Source: JBGCEZ01 sp045106735 (GTDB taxonomy: Bacteria; Planctomycetota; Phycisphaerae; Phycisphaerales; SM1A02). From it: a DNA stretch of 37,883 nucleotides. The stretch is taken from the NCBI GenBank assembly GCA_045106735.1, contig JBGCEZ010000085.1:1-37883 (forward strand), given 5' to 3'. The translations under genes and the position numbers were made by a program. The notes beneath the pieces were generated by a model. That model was not told the origin of the DNA. It ran no database searches and worked only from the letters and a program-made list of their open reading frames with translations. Below, one piece after another: positions 16,901 through 24,270 of the stretch (positions are counted from its first letter, which is position 1; each line of letters starts with the position of its first letter).

Positions 16901-17816
16901 CGCCGACGCATCCGAGTCGCCGCCGACCGTTGTGAGCCTGGCCGACCTCTTGCTCTCGATCTTCCTGTTGGTGGTGACGATCCTGCTCGCGCGGAACCTG
17001 CCCGCGCTGCTGGAAATCGCGGTGCTCTCGCGCTTGCCCATCACGCCCGGGGGGCGGTACGCGACAAGCACGCTGGTGCGGTACGTGATCGTCATCGTCG
17101 GCGTGGTCATGGCCTTCAACGCGATCAACATCGGCTGGTCGAAGGTGCAGTTCCTGGCCGCGGCGATCACCGTGGGCCTGGGCTTCGGCTTGCAGGAGAT
17201 CTTCGCGAACTTCGTCAGCGGTCTGATCATCTTGTTCGAACGGCCGGTGCGGGTCGGCGACATCGTCACCGTCAACGGGGTGTCGGGCACGGTCAGCCGG
17301 ATTCGGATGCGGGCGACGACGATCACCGACTTCGACCGCAAGGAACTGGTGATTCCGAACAAGGCCTTCGTCACCGGCGACATCGTGAACTGGTCGCTCA
17401 CCGACTCGGTCTTGCGGATCGTCATTCCCGTCGGCGTGGCGTACGGGTCCGACACGCGCCTGGCCGCGAAGCTGCTGCTGGATGTGGCGGCCCGGCACTC
17501 CAAGGTGATGGACGACCCGCCGCCGCGGGCGCTGTTCCGGGCGTTCGGCGCGAGCACGTTGGACTTCACGCTGCACTGCTTCATCACCCAGCCGGAGCTG
17601 CGGCTGGTGGTCGCCAACGATTTGCTGCTGGGGGTCGACGACGCGTTCCGCGAGGCCGGCATCGAGATCGCGTTCCCGCAGCAGGACCTGCACCTGCGGT
17701 CGATGGACGCGGGGGTTGGCGCGGCGCTGGCGGGCCCGCAGGCGGGGAGCACGCCCAACCCCATGCCGAATGCCGTGTCCGAGGCGGGGTCGCCGCCGCC
17801 GGGCGGGGCGGTCTGA
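13911..17816 (+). CDS. Large MscS-family mechanosensitive channel (MscK/KefA-like)
   Basis: A 1301-residue inner-membrane channel that would open under membrane tension and release solutes during osmotic downshock. A signal peptide (RLISLLAAAFVAGTIAAA) is followed by an Ala/Pro/Asn-rich stretch and a long helical, coiled-coil-like periplasmic domain (~120-560), as in MscK. Many hydrophobic helices span ~575-1080. The MscS core includes the pore helix GLGFGLQEIFANFVSG near 1087 and the beta-domain motif RPVRVGDIVTVNGVSG near 1110. It ends with the soluble cytoplasmic domain. A Ser/Ala/Gly-rich insert (~963-1003) lies between two late helices. A second Met at 13944 fits a signal peptide equally well. 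It is divergent from comEC. Confidence 0.88.
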   Translation: MPRPFRIDRVRMPHRLISLLAAAFVAGTIAAAMPQNAGPAAGSTPGGNSVAIAGLNAAAAATAPNAAPNAAQDAGQETDPAADPAANPTAGQASAPDTSSDPSIAAPGPDVSSDRAGDVREQQPAIEARIEILRGLDARSPDEEAEFSALQSALASIEKAGLQEASAARFETLVEAEPALRTELSEELARPVDESVPAAWADFSVAELEGLESQLRARRDADAEARASVLAEEETRANLRRSIPDQIARDRASIDGLRTQAAALAEAVLAPSLRDARQQRLDAEMLEVRTRISKSEAELRSYDARRELLRLRRAVAERRMATSDRRFTQVTAELTRRRSEAARQAQTDARAAEREAQEAQLHPALLAIARRNTELADRLTEATTRTAALDTDLDRRRDTSERAALDFERVIEQVRTSGLTTELGRQMRTIRDRLPRVRELRLKIAERDQSRIDLDNERVQLEDEQLNRLTENVELERIAASGMVPDDPAERDALIAEIAAKLNAQNEEYLDPLIESLEIDRDKTAELIRVDGKLLVLSTEFRNYIDERILWVGNMDRIGRSDVSSAAAWVLQVGAPTAWRDVGSGLLAVLGRSWFTIGAWALVLLLCAALMPSSRRLSRSCCEAARLPHIHGFRPTVIALGVTIFRTAVPTGTVFLVAWALGRVTDPLGLGVQLSIGLSRAAMLLAAAEFLRQGWRPRGLFESHFKWAPETGKLVRRHLRWMVPIALPLAVLVAPAVSEGEITIGVEGMAVGRFAFIVVMILAAMFSWRILSPKSGFVAGYLKKNPAGWVARLTNLWYPAMCLSPLVFAVTAAMGAMYTAVQLERRVLITLVIVVGAAVARAMLVRWLLVAQRRLWLEQARRKREAALAELARERGDDDVAENEIPLEEPGEIDVAAISQQTRSLVQAAVVMLTIVGVYITWTDVFPAFNRLDSVVLWSDGTLAPTGETEASGFDISDPVGYVNSSGSASGGDAASASPEAASSSGASAGTSVGPSGADASESPPTVVSLADLLLSIFLLVVTILLARNLPALLEIAVLSRLPITPGGRYATSTLVRYVIVIVGVVMAFNAINIGWSKVQFLAAAITVGLGFGLQEIFANFVSGLIILFERPVRVGDIVTVNGVSGTVSRIRMRATTITDFDRKELVIPNKAFVTGDIVNWSLTDSVLRIVIPVGVAYGSDTRLAAKLLLDVAARHSKVMDDPPPRALFRAFGASTLDFTLHCFITQPELRLVVANDLLLGVDDAFREAGIEIAFPQQDLHLRSMDAGVGAALAGPQAGSTPNPMPNAVSEAGSPPPGGAV

Positions 17817-17823
17817 GTTGTGG

Positions 17824-17919
17824 CCTGAATCGCGTCCTGAATCGCGTCCTGAATCGCGGTCTGAGTCGCGGCCTGACTCGCGGCCTGACTCGCGTCCTGG
17901 CTCGCGTCCTGGCTCGCGG
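17824..17919. repeat. Eight tandem 12-nt units downstream of the MscK-like gene
   Basis: Units follow cctgaatcgcgt with period 12, drifting through tctgagtcgcgg and cctgactcgcgg to cctggctcgcgg. Adjacent units share substitutions, as expected from stepwise slippage. The array starts seven bases after the channel stop codon and is intergenic. Confidence 0.85.
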
Positions 17920-18011
17920 CCCGAATCACTGCGTGGCCCGCGGCTGCCCGGCCAGCCCCCGCGCCGGAACCCGATCGCCGTCCGCCCGTATGGCCATGGG
18001 CCCGGCGTCGA

Positions 18012-18017
18012 TATGAT
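18012..18017 (+). promoter_or_regulatory. -10-like TATGAT before the ECF sigma operon
   Basis: TATGAT lies 14 bases before GTG 18032 and 53 bases before GTG 18071. It is a good -10 match in an otherwise very GC-rich stretch. No clear -35 or ECF-type -35 (GAAC) was found. Confidence 0.35.
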
Positions 18018-18031
18018 CCCGGTCCCACGCC

Positions 18032-18631
18032 GTGCACGGCCGCCCGCCGTCCGGTCCCCCTCGTCAGCCCGTGGAGCCCGCCGTGGAGCGAGCCGAATTC
18101 GAAGCCCGGTCGACCGAGCACCTGGACGCCCTGTACCGGATGGCGATGCAGTTGGCTCGTCACCCCGACGAAGCGGCCGACCTCGTGCAGGAGACGTACC
18201 TCCGGGCCCTGCGGGTCTCGGAGCGGTACGAGGAGCGGGGCGGCGGCATTCGGCCGTGGCTCTTCAAGATCCTGCACAACGTCTTCTACAGCCGCATTGA
18301 ACGGGCCAAGCGTGGTCCGACCGCGGTCGAAGACTTTCCGTCCGCCGCCGCCGACGGTCCCGCCCCGGACGAGGCCGGCCCCGCGTGGGACATGACGAGC
18401 TTCGACTGGGAGCACGTCGACGACCGCTTGAAGGCCGCGGTGGCCGATTTACGGCCGGAATATCGGGCGGTGCTCCTGCTCTGGGGCGTCGAAGGTCTCA
18501 AGTACCGGGAGATCGCCGAGATCCAGGGCGTACCCATCGGGACGGTCATGAGCCGGCTGCACCGAGCCCGGAACCTGCTCGCCGAAGAATTGGCCGACAT
18601 GGCCGAAGAAAATCGCATCGGCCGCAGTTGA
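18032..18631 (+). CDS. ECF-type RNA polymerase sigma factor
   Basis: A group 4 sigma factor with regions 2 and 4 only; 199 residues from GTG 18032, or 186 from GTG 18071, which begins VEPAVERAEF. Region 2 is visible as LYRMAMQLARHPDEAADLVQ followed by ETYLRALR and GGIRPWLFKILHNVFYSR. A variable acidic linker (~100-125) leads to region 4 with the helix-turn-helix YREIAEIQGVPIGTVMSRLH. There is no C-terminal extension. The next gene, 55 bases downstream, encodes a single-pass membrane protein, the usual arrangement for a sigma/anti-sigma pair. The signal and target genes cannot be read from the sequence. The exact start is uncertain because neither GTG has a strong Shine-Dalgarno sequence. Confidence 0.9.
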   Translation: MHGRPPSGPPRQPVEPAVERAEFEARSTEHLDALYRMAMQLARHPDEAADLVQETYLRALRVSERYEERGGGIRPWLFKILHNVFYSRIERAKRGPTAVEDFPSAAADGPAPDEAGPAWDMTSFDWEHVDDRLKAAVADLRPEYRAVLLLWGVEGLKYREIAEIQGVPIGTVMSRLHRARNLLAEELADMAEENRIGRS

Positions 18632-18686
18632 TCTGGCAGACCGCTCCTCTCACGGACCACTCCTCCGTCCGGAACCACGACTTTCC

Positions 18687-19628
18687 ATGACCGATTCCAC
18701 TTCCATCCCGCCGACCCCCGATGACTCCGGCTTTCCCGTTGAGGACGCCTTCGATCCCGGGTTCCGTCAGGCTCTGCAGCGCACCCACGCGGCGTCCGCG
18801 GCCCCGTCTGATCTGATGGATCGCGTGCGAGCTGCCATGGCCGCCGAGTCCCTGCCGGACGCCGGCGACCGGATCGTGGAAGGGGCCACGCCCCGCCTGG
18901 ACGTCGTCCATCGGCCGGCCGTCGAATCGGTCGAACCGGCGGGCTCACGGATGAGCATCCTTCGCTGGCTCGAAGGCCCGCGCCGGGCCAACGCCCTGGC
19001 CGTGGCCGCCGTGCTGGCCTTGGTTGTCGGGGCCATCGGCTTCGGCATCCTGGTCGATCCGATCGATCAACGACCGCCCACTGGCGAATCGGTGTTCGAG
19101 CAGGCCGCGATCCGCGCGGCGACCGAACACGGCCGCTGCCGCTGCACCAAGTCGCTCTCGGCCAAGGTCGAGTCCGGCGGCTGCACGCTCTTCCCCTCGG
19201 GCTCGCTCGACGAGATTGCCGGCTGGGTCACCGAGCAGCTCAGCGTCGCCTCGGTCGTGCTCCCGGATCTTTCGGCCGACGGCTATGAACTCGTCGGAGC
19301 CAGCCACTGCCGGCTGCCCGGGCAGCTCTCCACCGTCCACGTGTCCTGGCGGAAGGCCGGCCATTCGGGCGACGGCGCTCCCATGATCAGCTGGTTCGTG
19401 GCCGTCGACGACGATCCGAACGCCACCCGCCCGGTCCGCGACATGCAGGTCCGCAACATCGCCGACTACGACGGAGCCCCGTGCTCCCGCGTGGTGACCT
19501 CGGTCAAGGAAAACGGCCTGGTGTACTTCCTGGTCTGCTGCGACGAGAAGGACCGTCCGACGGCCCGCGAACGGCTCCTGCTGACCGCGGCCCGGAGCGA
19601 TGGCTCGCTTCCCGGTGCTGGCCCCTGA
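18687..19628 (+). CDS. Putative membrane anti-sigma factor with a Cys-rich outer domain
   Basis: A 313-residue single-pass membrane protein. The cytoplasmic part (~1-100) contains an ordered segment (DPGFRQALQRTHAASAAPSDLMDRVRAAM) of the size expected for an anti-sigma domain, but no HxxxCxxC zinc anti-sigma motif. A helix at 102-123 is followed by a ~190-residue extracytoplasmic domain with several cysteines: C151, C153, C166, a later SHC, an isolated PCS and CC in VCCDEKD. Position directly after the ECF gene on the same strand supports the anti-sigma role; the sequence alone does not prove it. The cysteine-rich outer domain could sense redox or metal. A canonical terminator follows at 19715. 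Confidence 0.6.
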   Translation: MTDSTSIPPTPDDSGFPVEDAFDPGFRQALQRTHAASAAPSDLMDRVRAAMAAESLPDAGDRIVEGATPRLDVVHRPAVESVEPAGSRMSILRWLEGPRRANALAVAAVLALVVGAIGFGILVDPIDQRPPTGESVFEQAAIRAATEHGRCRCTKSLSAKVESGGCTLFPSGSLDEIAGWVTEQLSVASVVLPDLSADGYELVGASHCRLPGQLSTVHVSWRKAGHSGDGAPMISWFVAVDDDPNATRPVRDMQVRNIADYDGAPCSRVVTSVKENGLVYFLVCCDEKDRPTARERLLLTAARSDGSLPGAGP

Positions 19629-19714
19629 GCCGGCCGGACATCGGTCCGAGAACGCGTCGGCTTCCGGCCGTGCGGCTCTCGGCCAGCGTTTCGCCCAACC
19701 CGATCCAATGCCAC

Positions 19715-19746
19715 CCCCCGGACGTCCCGCGTTCGGGGGCTTTTTC
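19715..19746 (+). terminator. Rho-independent terminator of the sigma/anti-sigma operon
   Basis: A 10-bp GC-rich stem (19715-19724 with 19730-19739, one G-U pair) with a 5-nt loop is followed by CTTTTTC. It is the clearest canonical terminator in the window and lies 86 bases after the anti-sigma stop codon. Confidence 0.85.
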
Positions 19747-19940
19747 TTGGCCCCGGAAAGCCTGGCTGCGGGCTCGGGCCGGTCCGTTTCGACCGTCTGT
19801 GCGGCCTGCGAAACGCGAAGAATCGAACCGATCTCGTGCGGGGACCGTCTTGAGGGGCGACAATAGAGAGGGGCCCCGTCACTTGCCGGCCGGCCCCGAT
19901 TCGAGCTTGAGATAGAAGACCGACGCGAGGGAGCCATTCC
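19747..19940. other. Intergenic region upstream of the secreted repeat protein
   Basis: With the terminator, the gap from 19629 to 19940 is about 310 bases. The part after the terminator should hold the promoter of the following gene; gacaatagag near 19858 is the only AT-richer spot. I see no RNA gene. Confidence 0.35.
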
Positions 19941-21740
19941 ATGGCCGCACCGACCAACCGACCCGCCTCCATCCGCACCGCCCGCCGGCTGGCCATCGCC
20001 GCCGCCTGGGCCGGCACCGTGACCCTGGGCCTCGCCGCCCCGGCCCACGCCCAGAGCCGCGTCGACCAATCGGCCTCGAGCTACCGCGACTCCGGCAACC
20101 CGGTCGTCCGCGACGGGCTCGACGAGTTCCGCCGCCGCAACAATGTTGTCACCGGCAACGTGGCGGGCGGTCGCGGCTTTCGCGGCAGCGTCGGGTACTC
20201 CTCGCCGTTCGACTTCCGCGGTCAGCTCGGCTCGGATGACCTGTTCGCCTTCCGCGCGGACTCGGCCCTGAGTTCGCCGCTGCTGCTCCAGGCCGCGGGG
20301 GCGGGCTACAACCAGTTCCGTTTCGGCGATTCCGTCGGCACGATCGACTACTTCCGCTCCAGCCGCGGCGCGAGCGCCGGCGGCGTCGCCCGCGACGGCC
20401 AGCCCTTCGACCAGCCCACGACCCTGAGCCAGTCGGACGCCGCCCGCATTGGGCTGTTGCGCCGGGCGGTTGATGGCACCGCGGCGCGGTCCAGTCTGTC
20501 GGCGGCCTTCGATGTTTCCGCCGCGCCCACAACCGTGGGCTTCAGCCGCAGCAGTGAGGGCGAGCTTCAGACGATTGGCGCGTCGCCGCTGCAGGGCCTG
20601 CGTCCGCAATTGACGATCAGCGACTTCGCGACCCTCGGCATCAACATGGCCTCGGGGGCCGAGGGCGGTCCCATCCAGCTCAGTCCTCTCGACACGGGCA
20701 GCTTGCTCGATGACCGGCTGCGCGGCCGCGAGATTCCGTCGGTCGGTGAGAACTTCCGCACGACGTACTCGGATCTCGTCGACAACCGCGTGGGCGGCGA
20801 GAACTCGCTCTTTGGGGCGACGCCGGACCGGCGCGAAGAACGCCGCGATGCCGACCGCGTGCTCCGGCCCGGGGAACTCGATCCCAACGCGGATCCCGAC
20901 GAGGCCGAACTGCCCGACTGGCAGCGCATCCGTCAACGCGTGGCCGAACGCTTCACCCGCGAGGCGCGCGGTGAAGACGGCGAACTCGTCGATCCCACCG
21001 CCCGCGAATTGGAAGACGTGGAGCGCCAGCTGAACGGACTCCGCCGCGACCTCGGCTCGTACCTGCTGCCGGGCGATCCGGGCGACGAAACCGATCTTGA
21101 CGGCGACGGGCTGCCCGATGGAGCGCCGGACGCCGGCGACGACGGTGAAGGCGAGGGCGACGGCGAGGGCACGGACGGCGAACGCGACTGGTCGCCCGAA
21201 GAACTCGGCCGGATCCTGCGGCACGGCGAGCGCATCGATTCGCTCGTCAGCGCGGCGGACCGCTCGCGAGCCGGCGAACTGCTGACCGCCGGCGAGCAGA
21301 TGCTCCGCCGCGGCGAGTACCTCCGCAGCGAACGCAGCTTCATGCGGATGCTCCGCATGATCCCCGGGCACCCGACGGCCACCGCCGGCCTGGCCCACGC
21401 CCGGCTTGGGGCGGGGCTCTACGGTCCCGCGTCGCTCGTGATCCGCGACCTCTTCAGCATCCAGCCCGAGATGATGGGGGCCCGTTATGCCCCGGCGCTG
21501 ATTCCCAACCGCCCGCGTCTGTTGCTCGCCCTGGATGCCGTCCGGGCACGCGTCGCCGACAATCCCGATCGCAGCGATAACGCCTTGTTGCTCGCCTACG
21601 TCGGACGCCTGCTCGATGATCTGGAAGTCGTGAACGAGGGCCTGGACGCCATGGAAGTCAGCGATCCGGACGATCCGCTGCTGGCCATCCTGCAGCAGGT
21701 CTGGCTCGAAACCTCCGGCGGCGAGCCGGTTCGGCCCTGA
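19941..21740 (+). CDS. Secreted protein with an acidic calcium-like segment and TPR-like C-terminus
   Basis: A 599-residue exported protein of unknown function. A classical signal peptide ends in PAHA-Q with cleavage expected after residue 37. Residues ~40-330 are rich in Ser, Arg, Gly and Phe (GYSSPFDFRGQL, RFGDSVGTIDYFRS), consistent with a beta-rich or extended region. An acidic stretch near 375-415 contains DLDGDGLPDG, resembling calcium-binding thrombospondin type 3 or EF-hand-like loops. The C-terminal ~180 residues look like helical repeats (AGELLTAGEQMLRRGEYLRS, then HPTATAGLAHARLGAGLYG), similar to tetratricopeptides. It is probably periplasmic or envelope-associated. ATG 19941 gives an intact signal peptide. 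Confidence 0.65.
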   Translation: MAAPTNRPASIRTARRLAIAAAWAGTVTLGLAAPAHAQSRVDQSASSYRDSGNPVVRDGLDEFRRRNNVVTGNVAGGRGFRGSVGYSSPFDFRGQLGSDDLFAFRADSALSSPLLLQAAGAGYNQFRFGDSVGTIDYFRSSRGASAGGVARDGQPFDQPTTLSQSDAARIGLLRRAVDGTAARSSLSAAFDVSAAPTTVGFSRSSEGELQTIGASPLQGLRPQLTISDFATLGINMASGAEGGPIQLSPLDTGSLLDDRLRGREIPSVGENFRTTYSDLVDNRVGGENSLFGATPDRREERRDADRVLRPGELDPNADPDEAELPDWQRIRQRVAERFTREARGEDGELVDPTARELEDVERQLNGLRRDLGSYLLPGDPGDETDLDGDGLPDGAPDAGDDGEGEGDGEGTDGERDWSPEELGRILRHGERIDSLVSAADRSRAGELLTAGEQMLRRGEYLRSERSFMRMLRMIPGHPTATAGLAHARLGAGLYGPASLVIRDLFSIQPEMMGARYAPALIPNRPRLLLALDAVRARVADNPDRSDNALLLAYVGRLLDDLEVVNEGLDAMEVSDPDDPLLAILQQVWLETSGGEPVRP

Positions 21741-21841
21741 GGCTCGCCCCAGGTCCGCGCGTCGCCGCTCGCCCTCGGCCGTGACTATCGGACGCGCAGA
21801 AAGTGCCTCAACTCGGGGCTCCGGCGTGCCGATACGCCGGT

Positions 21842-22171
21842 ATGAGCGGAATTCCCAACACCGTGGCCGCCTCCGCGCTGCAGTCCGTCCAGACGCAGCG
21901 CGTGGCCGGAGCCGATCGCAACCGTCGCCGGGCCGAGGAAACCAAGCCCCGCAACGAGCGGGCCGACCGTCTGGACCTGGAGTCCGACTCGGCCAATGCC
22001 GTCGAAGCGGCCGATGCGGTCAAGAGCGTCACCGAAGATCTGCCCGAGGACCGCTCGCCCGAGGCGGAGGGCCGCCCGTCCGATGCGTCGGCCGACGCCG
22101 CGGGCGGCGAGCCTGAGGACCGCGGCGGTGACGGCATCCCGGTGCGGCCGCGCCTCGATCTGCAGGCCTGA
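21842..22171 (+). CDS. Small charged hypothetical protein
   Basis: A 109-residue protein starting MSGIPNTVAASALQSVQTQR. The N-terminal 25 residues could form an amphipathic helix. The remainder is highly charged and probably disordered (RNRRRAEETKPRNERADR, then Glu/Asp/Gly-rich). It has no signal peptide, membrane helix or cysteine. I recall similar short MSGI-type proteins in Phycisphaerae of unknown role, but cannot confirm homology. The ATG at 21842 is preferred over an earlier in-frame start at 21803 because the intervening sequence looks non-coding. Confidence 0.5.
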   Translation: MSGIPNTVAASALQSVQTQRVAGADRNRRRAEETKPRNERADRLDLESDSANAVEAADAVKSVTEDLPEDRSPEAEGRPSDASADAAGGEPEDRGGDGIPVRPRLDLQA

Positions 22172-22197
22172 GTCGCCTCGGCTGAGTCGCCTCAGCT
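22170..22197. repeat. Two tandem 14-nt units
   Basis: The units tgagtcgcctcggc and tgagtcgcctcagc follow each other directly, starting at the stop codon of the small hypothetical gene. The following ~250 bases up to metG contain no gene that I can support. Confidence 0.65.
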
Positions 22198-22413
22198 GGG
22201 GGGCTCAGCCCGTTGGAAGACGCTCTCCTCTCCTGAGCACGATCGTTCCGCCCCTCGCCTTGTCGCCGAATCCCGGGGCAATCGAGTGGGTATGCCTTCG
22301 ATTCGGCTCCGCGCGAGGGACGGAAACATCGCCCGCAGGACGAGATGGGCTTTTCCAACGGACTGGCATGGGCCGGCCGCCAACGCCCCTGGACGTCGGA
22401 TTCTGTGACGACC

Positions 22414-22433
22414 CCGGGGCTGCTCCGCCCCGG
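22414..22433. other. Inverted repeat next to the metG promoter
   Basis: A 7-bp perfect stem (ccggggc / gccccgg) with a 6-nt loop ends four bases before the TAGAAT box of metG, covering the expected -35 position. It could be an operator-like site or a weak transcription stop from upstream. Chance is not excluded in such GC-rich DNA. Confidence 0.3.
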
Positions 22434-22436
22434 CGG

Positions 22437-22442
22437 TAGAAT
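22437..22442 (+). promoter_or_regulatory. -10-like TAGAAT close to the metG start
   Basis: TAGAAT ends nine bases before the metG ATG, so transcription would start within a few bases of the start codon. No Shine-Dalgarno-like sequence lies between. This is the same arrangement as at argS. Confidence 0.4.
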
Positions 22443-22451
22443 CGGCGTCCC

Positions 22452-24077
22452 ATGACTTCCCCTGCCGATCCCGCGTACATCACGACTCCCATCTACTACG
22501 TGAACGACCGCCCGCACATCGGGCACGTCTACACGACCACCGTCTGCGACGTGTGGGCCCGCTTCATGCGCCGGGCCGGCCGGGACGTCATGTTCCTGAC
22601 CGGAACCGACGAGCACGGCGTGAAGGTCGAGAAGTCGGCGGTGGAGCGGGGCGTGTCGCCGCAGCAGCACGCCGACGAGAACGCGGCGGAGTTCCGCCGG
22701 GTCCTCGGCATGTTCAGCCTGACCAATGATGCGTTCATCCGCACCACCGAGCCGGCCCACGAGCACCAGGTGCAGGCGTTCATCCGCCGGCTGCAGGACG
22801 CGGGCGCGATCTACCTCGGCGAGTTCGAGGGTTGGTACGACGAAGGTCAGGAGGAGTACCACACCGAGACCAAGGCGGCCGAGCTGGAGTTCAAGAGTCC
22901 CATCAGCGGAAAGCCGCTGATCCGGGCGACCGAGAAGAACTACTACTTCAAGCTCAGTGCATTCCAGGCGCGGCTCGAGAAGCTGTTCGCCGAGAACCCG
23001 CACCTGGTGCAGCCCGATGCGCGCCGCAACGAGGTCCTTGGCCGCTTGCGCGAAGGCCTCAACGACGTGCCGATCTCGCGCACGAACTTCACCTGGGGCG
23101 TGCCGATGCCCGACGATCCGGGGCACGTGATCTACGTGTGGATCGACGCGCTGCTGAACTATGTGTCGGCCCTGGGACTGGGCGATGCCGATGGCGTGCC
23201 GGCCGGCTTGGCCGAGGGCGAGGACCCGGCCGCGGCCGCCGCTCGCCGCGCGGGCTACTGGCCGCCGGCGGTGCAGGTCCTGGGCAAGGAGATCCTCTGG
23301 TTCCACGCGGTGATCTGGCCGGCCATGCTCATGGCCCTGGAGATGCCGCTGCCCAAGCTGATCTACGCCCACAGCTTCTGGGTCAGCGAAGGCCAGAAGA
23401 TGTCCAAGAGCCTCGGGAACTTCATCGATCTGGAAGCGCTGCAGGGGTACCTCGACACGTACGGGATCGATGCCCTGCGTTGGTACTTGATCACCCAGGG
23501 GCCGCTCGGCGCGACCGACGCGGACTTTCGGGCCGAGCAGTTCCACGACGTGTACGGAGCCGACCTCGTCAACACCGTCGGCAATTCGTGCAGTCGCGTG
23601 ACGGCGATGATCACGAAGTACTACGACGGCGTGGTGCCGAGCGAGGTCGTCGACGGTGAGCGGATGGTCGTGGCCGACCACAATTGGCCGGTGCTCGTCG
23701 AAGACGCGGTCGCCCGGGCCATGTCGGCGATGGAGCGCTTCGAGCCGGCGGTGGCGGTACAGGAGGGCATGGCCCTCGTCCGCGTGGTCGACGCCTTCAT
23801 CAACGACACGGCGCCGTTCAAGATCGCCAAGGATGAGACGCGCCGCGACGAACTCGGGGCGATCCTCTACCAGTGCATCGAGGCGCTGCGCATCGCCAAC
23901 CTGCTGCTCGAGCCGGTGCTGCCCGAGCGATCGGCCGAATTCCTGGCCGCGATCGGCTGCGAGCCGCCGGCCGGCGGGACGTTTGCGTCGCTGTGCGGCT
24001 GGGGCGGCTTGAAGCCGGGAACAACCGTGCAGAAGGTGGCGTTGTATCCGCGGGTGGAGATGGTGGCCGAGGCTTGA
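22452..24077 (+). CDS. metG: Methionyl-tRNA synthetase
   Basis: Class I enzyme that charges tRNA-Met with methionine, needed for both initiation and elongation. It has 541 residues. The signature PHIGH is at 21-25, followed by the conserved FLTGTDEHG, and KMSKS lies at 316-320. The connecting domain (EGWYDEGQEEYHTE) has no Cys-type zinc knuckles, so this belongs to the zinc-free, single-knuckle class of MetRS. The C-terminal anticodon domain follows, with INDTAPFKIAKDE. The separate C-terminal dimerisation/tRNA-binding domain found in many MetRS is absent, which is normal for a protein of this length. ATG 22452 fits the usual N-terminus. Confidence 0.96.
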   Translation: MTSPADPAYITTPIYYVNDRPHIGHVYTTTVCDVWARFMRRAGRDVMFLTGTDEHGVKVEKSAVERGVSPQQHADENAAEFRRVLGMFSLTNDAFIRTTEPAHEHQVQAFIRRLQDAGAIYLGEFEGWYDEGQEEYHTETKAAELEFKSPISGKPLIRATEKNYYFKLSAFQARLEKLFAENPHLVQPDARRNEVLGRLREGLNDVPISRTNFTWGVPMPDDPGHVIYVWIDALLNYVSALGLGDADGVPAGLAEGEDPAAAAARRAGYWPPAVQVLGKEILWFHAVIWPAMLMALEMPLPKLIYAHSFWVSEGQKMSKSLGNFIDLEALQGYLDTYGIDALRWYLITQGPLGATDADFRAEQFHDVYGADLVNTVGNSCSRVTAMITKYYDGVVPSEVVDGERMVVADHNWPVLVEDAVARAMSAMERFEPAVAVQEGMALVRVVDAFINDTAPFKIAKDETRRDELGAILYQCIEALRIANLLLEPVLPERSAEFLAAIGCEPPAGGTFASLCGWGGLKPGTTVQKVALYPRVEMVAEA

Positions 24078-24158
24078 GGCTGGGGGCCGTCGGGGCCGGG
24101 GGCCCGGGGCCAAGTGTCGACGGCCTGGGGCTCGCTCGCTCTTCGTCGCATCCCCCGC

Positions 24159-24212
24159 GCCGCACGTTTTCCGTCGCACGCCGCACGCTTCCCGTCGTAC
24201 GCCGCATCCGCA
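24159..24212. repeat. Two 21-nt tandem units plus a partial third
   Basis: Units at 24159-24179 and 24180-24200 both begin gccgcacg and differ at three positions. A third unit starts gccgcatccg. The array lies between metG and the UGA-containing peroxiredoxin-family gene. Because 21 is a multiple of three it stays open in frame, but I see no evidence that it is coding. Confidence 0.7.
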
Positions 24213-24270
24213 TCCGCCCATCGCCGCGACCCGCACTCCGAACGTGCACTTGAACCAGGAGACTGAATCA

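Noticed and set aside
17824..17919. Possible CRISPR array
   Set aside because: Units are 12 nt, contiguous and degenerate, with no spacers. The same reasoning applies to the other arrays.
16793..18415. A 540-codon minus-strand open frame including a SQDA-like repeat
   Set aside because: The repeat is the 12-nt array at 17824 read in reverse. The rest is antisense to the channel and the sigma factor.
22172..22451. Possible T-box or SAM riboswitch before metG
   Set aside because: No T-box sequence or recognisable SAM-binding core; the likely promoter is only a few bases before the ATG, leaving no room for a leader.
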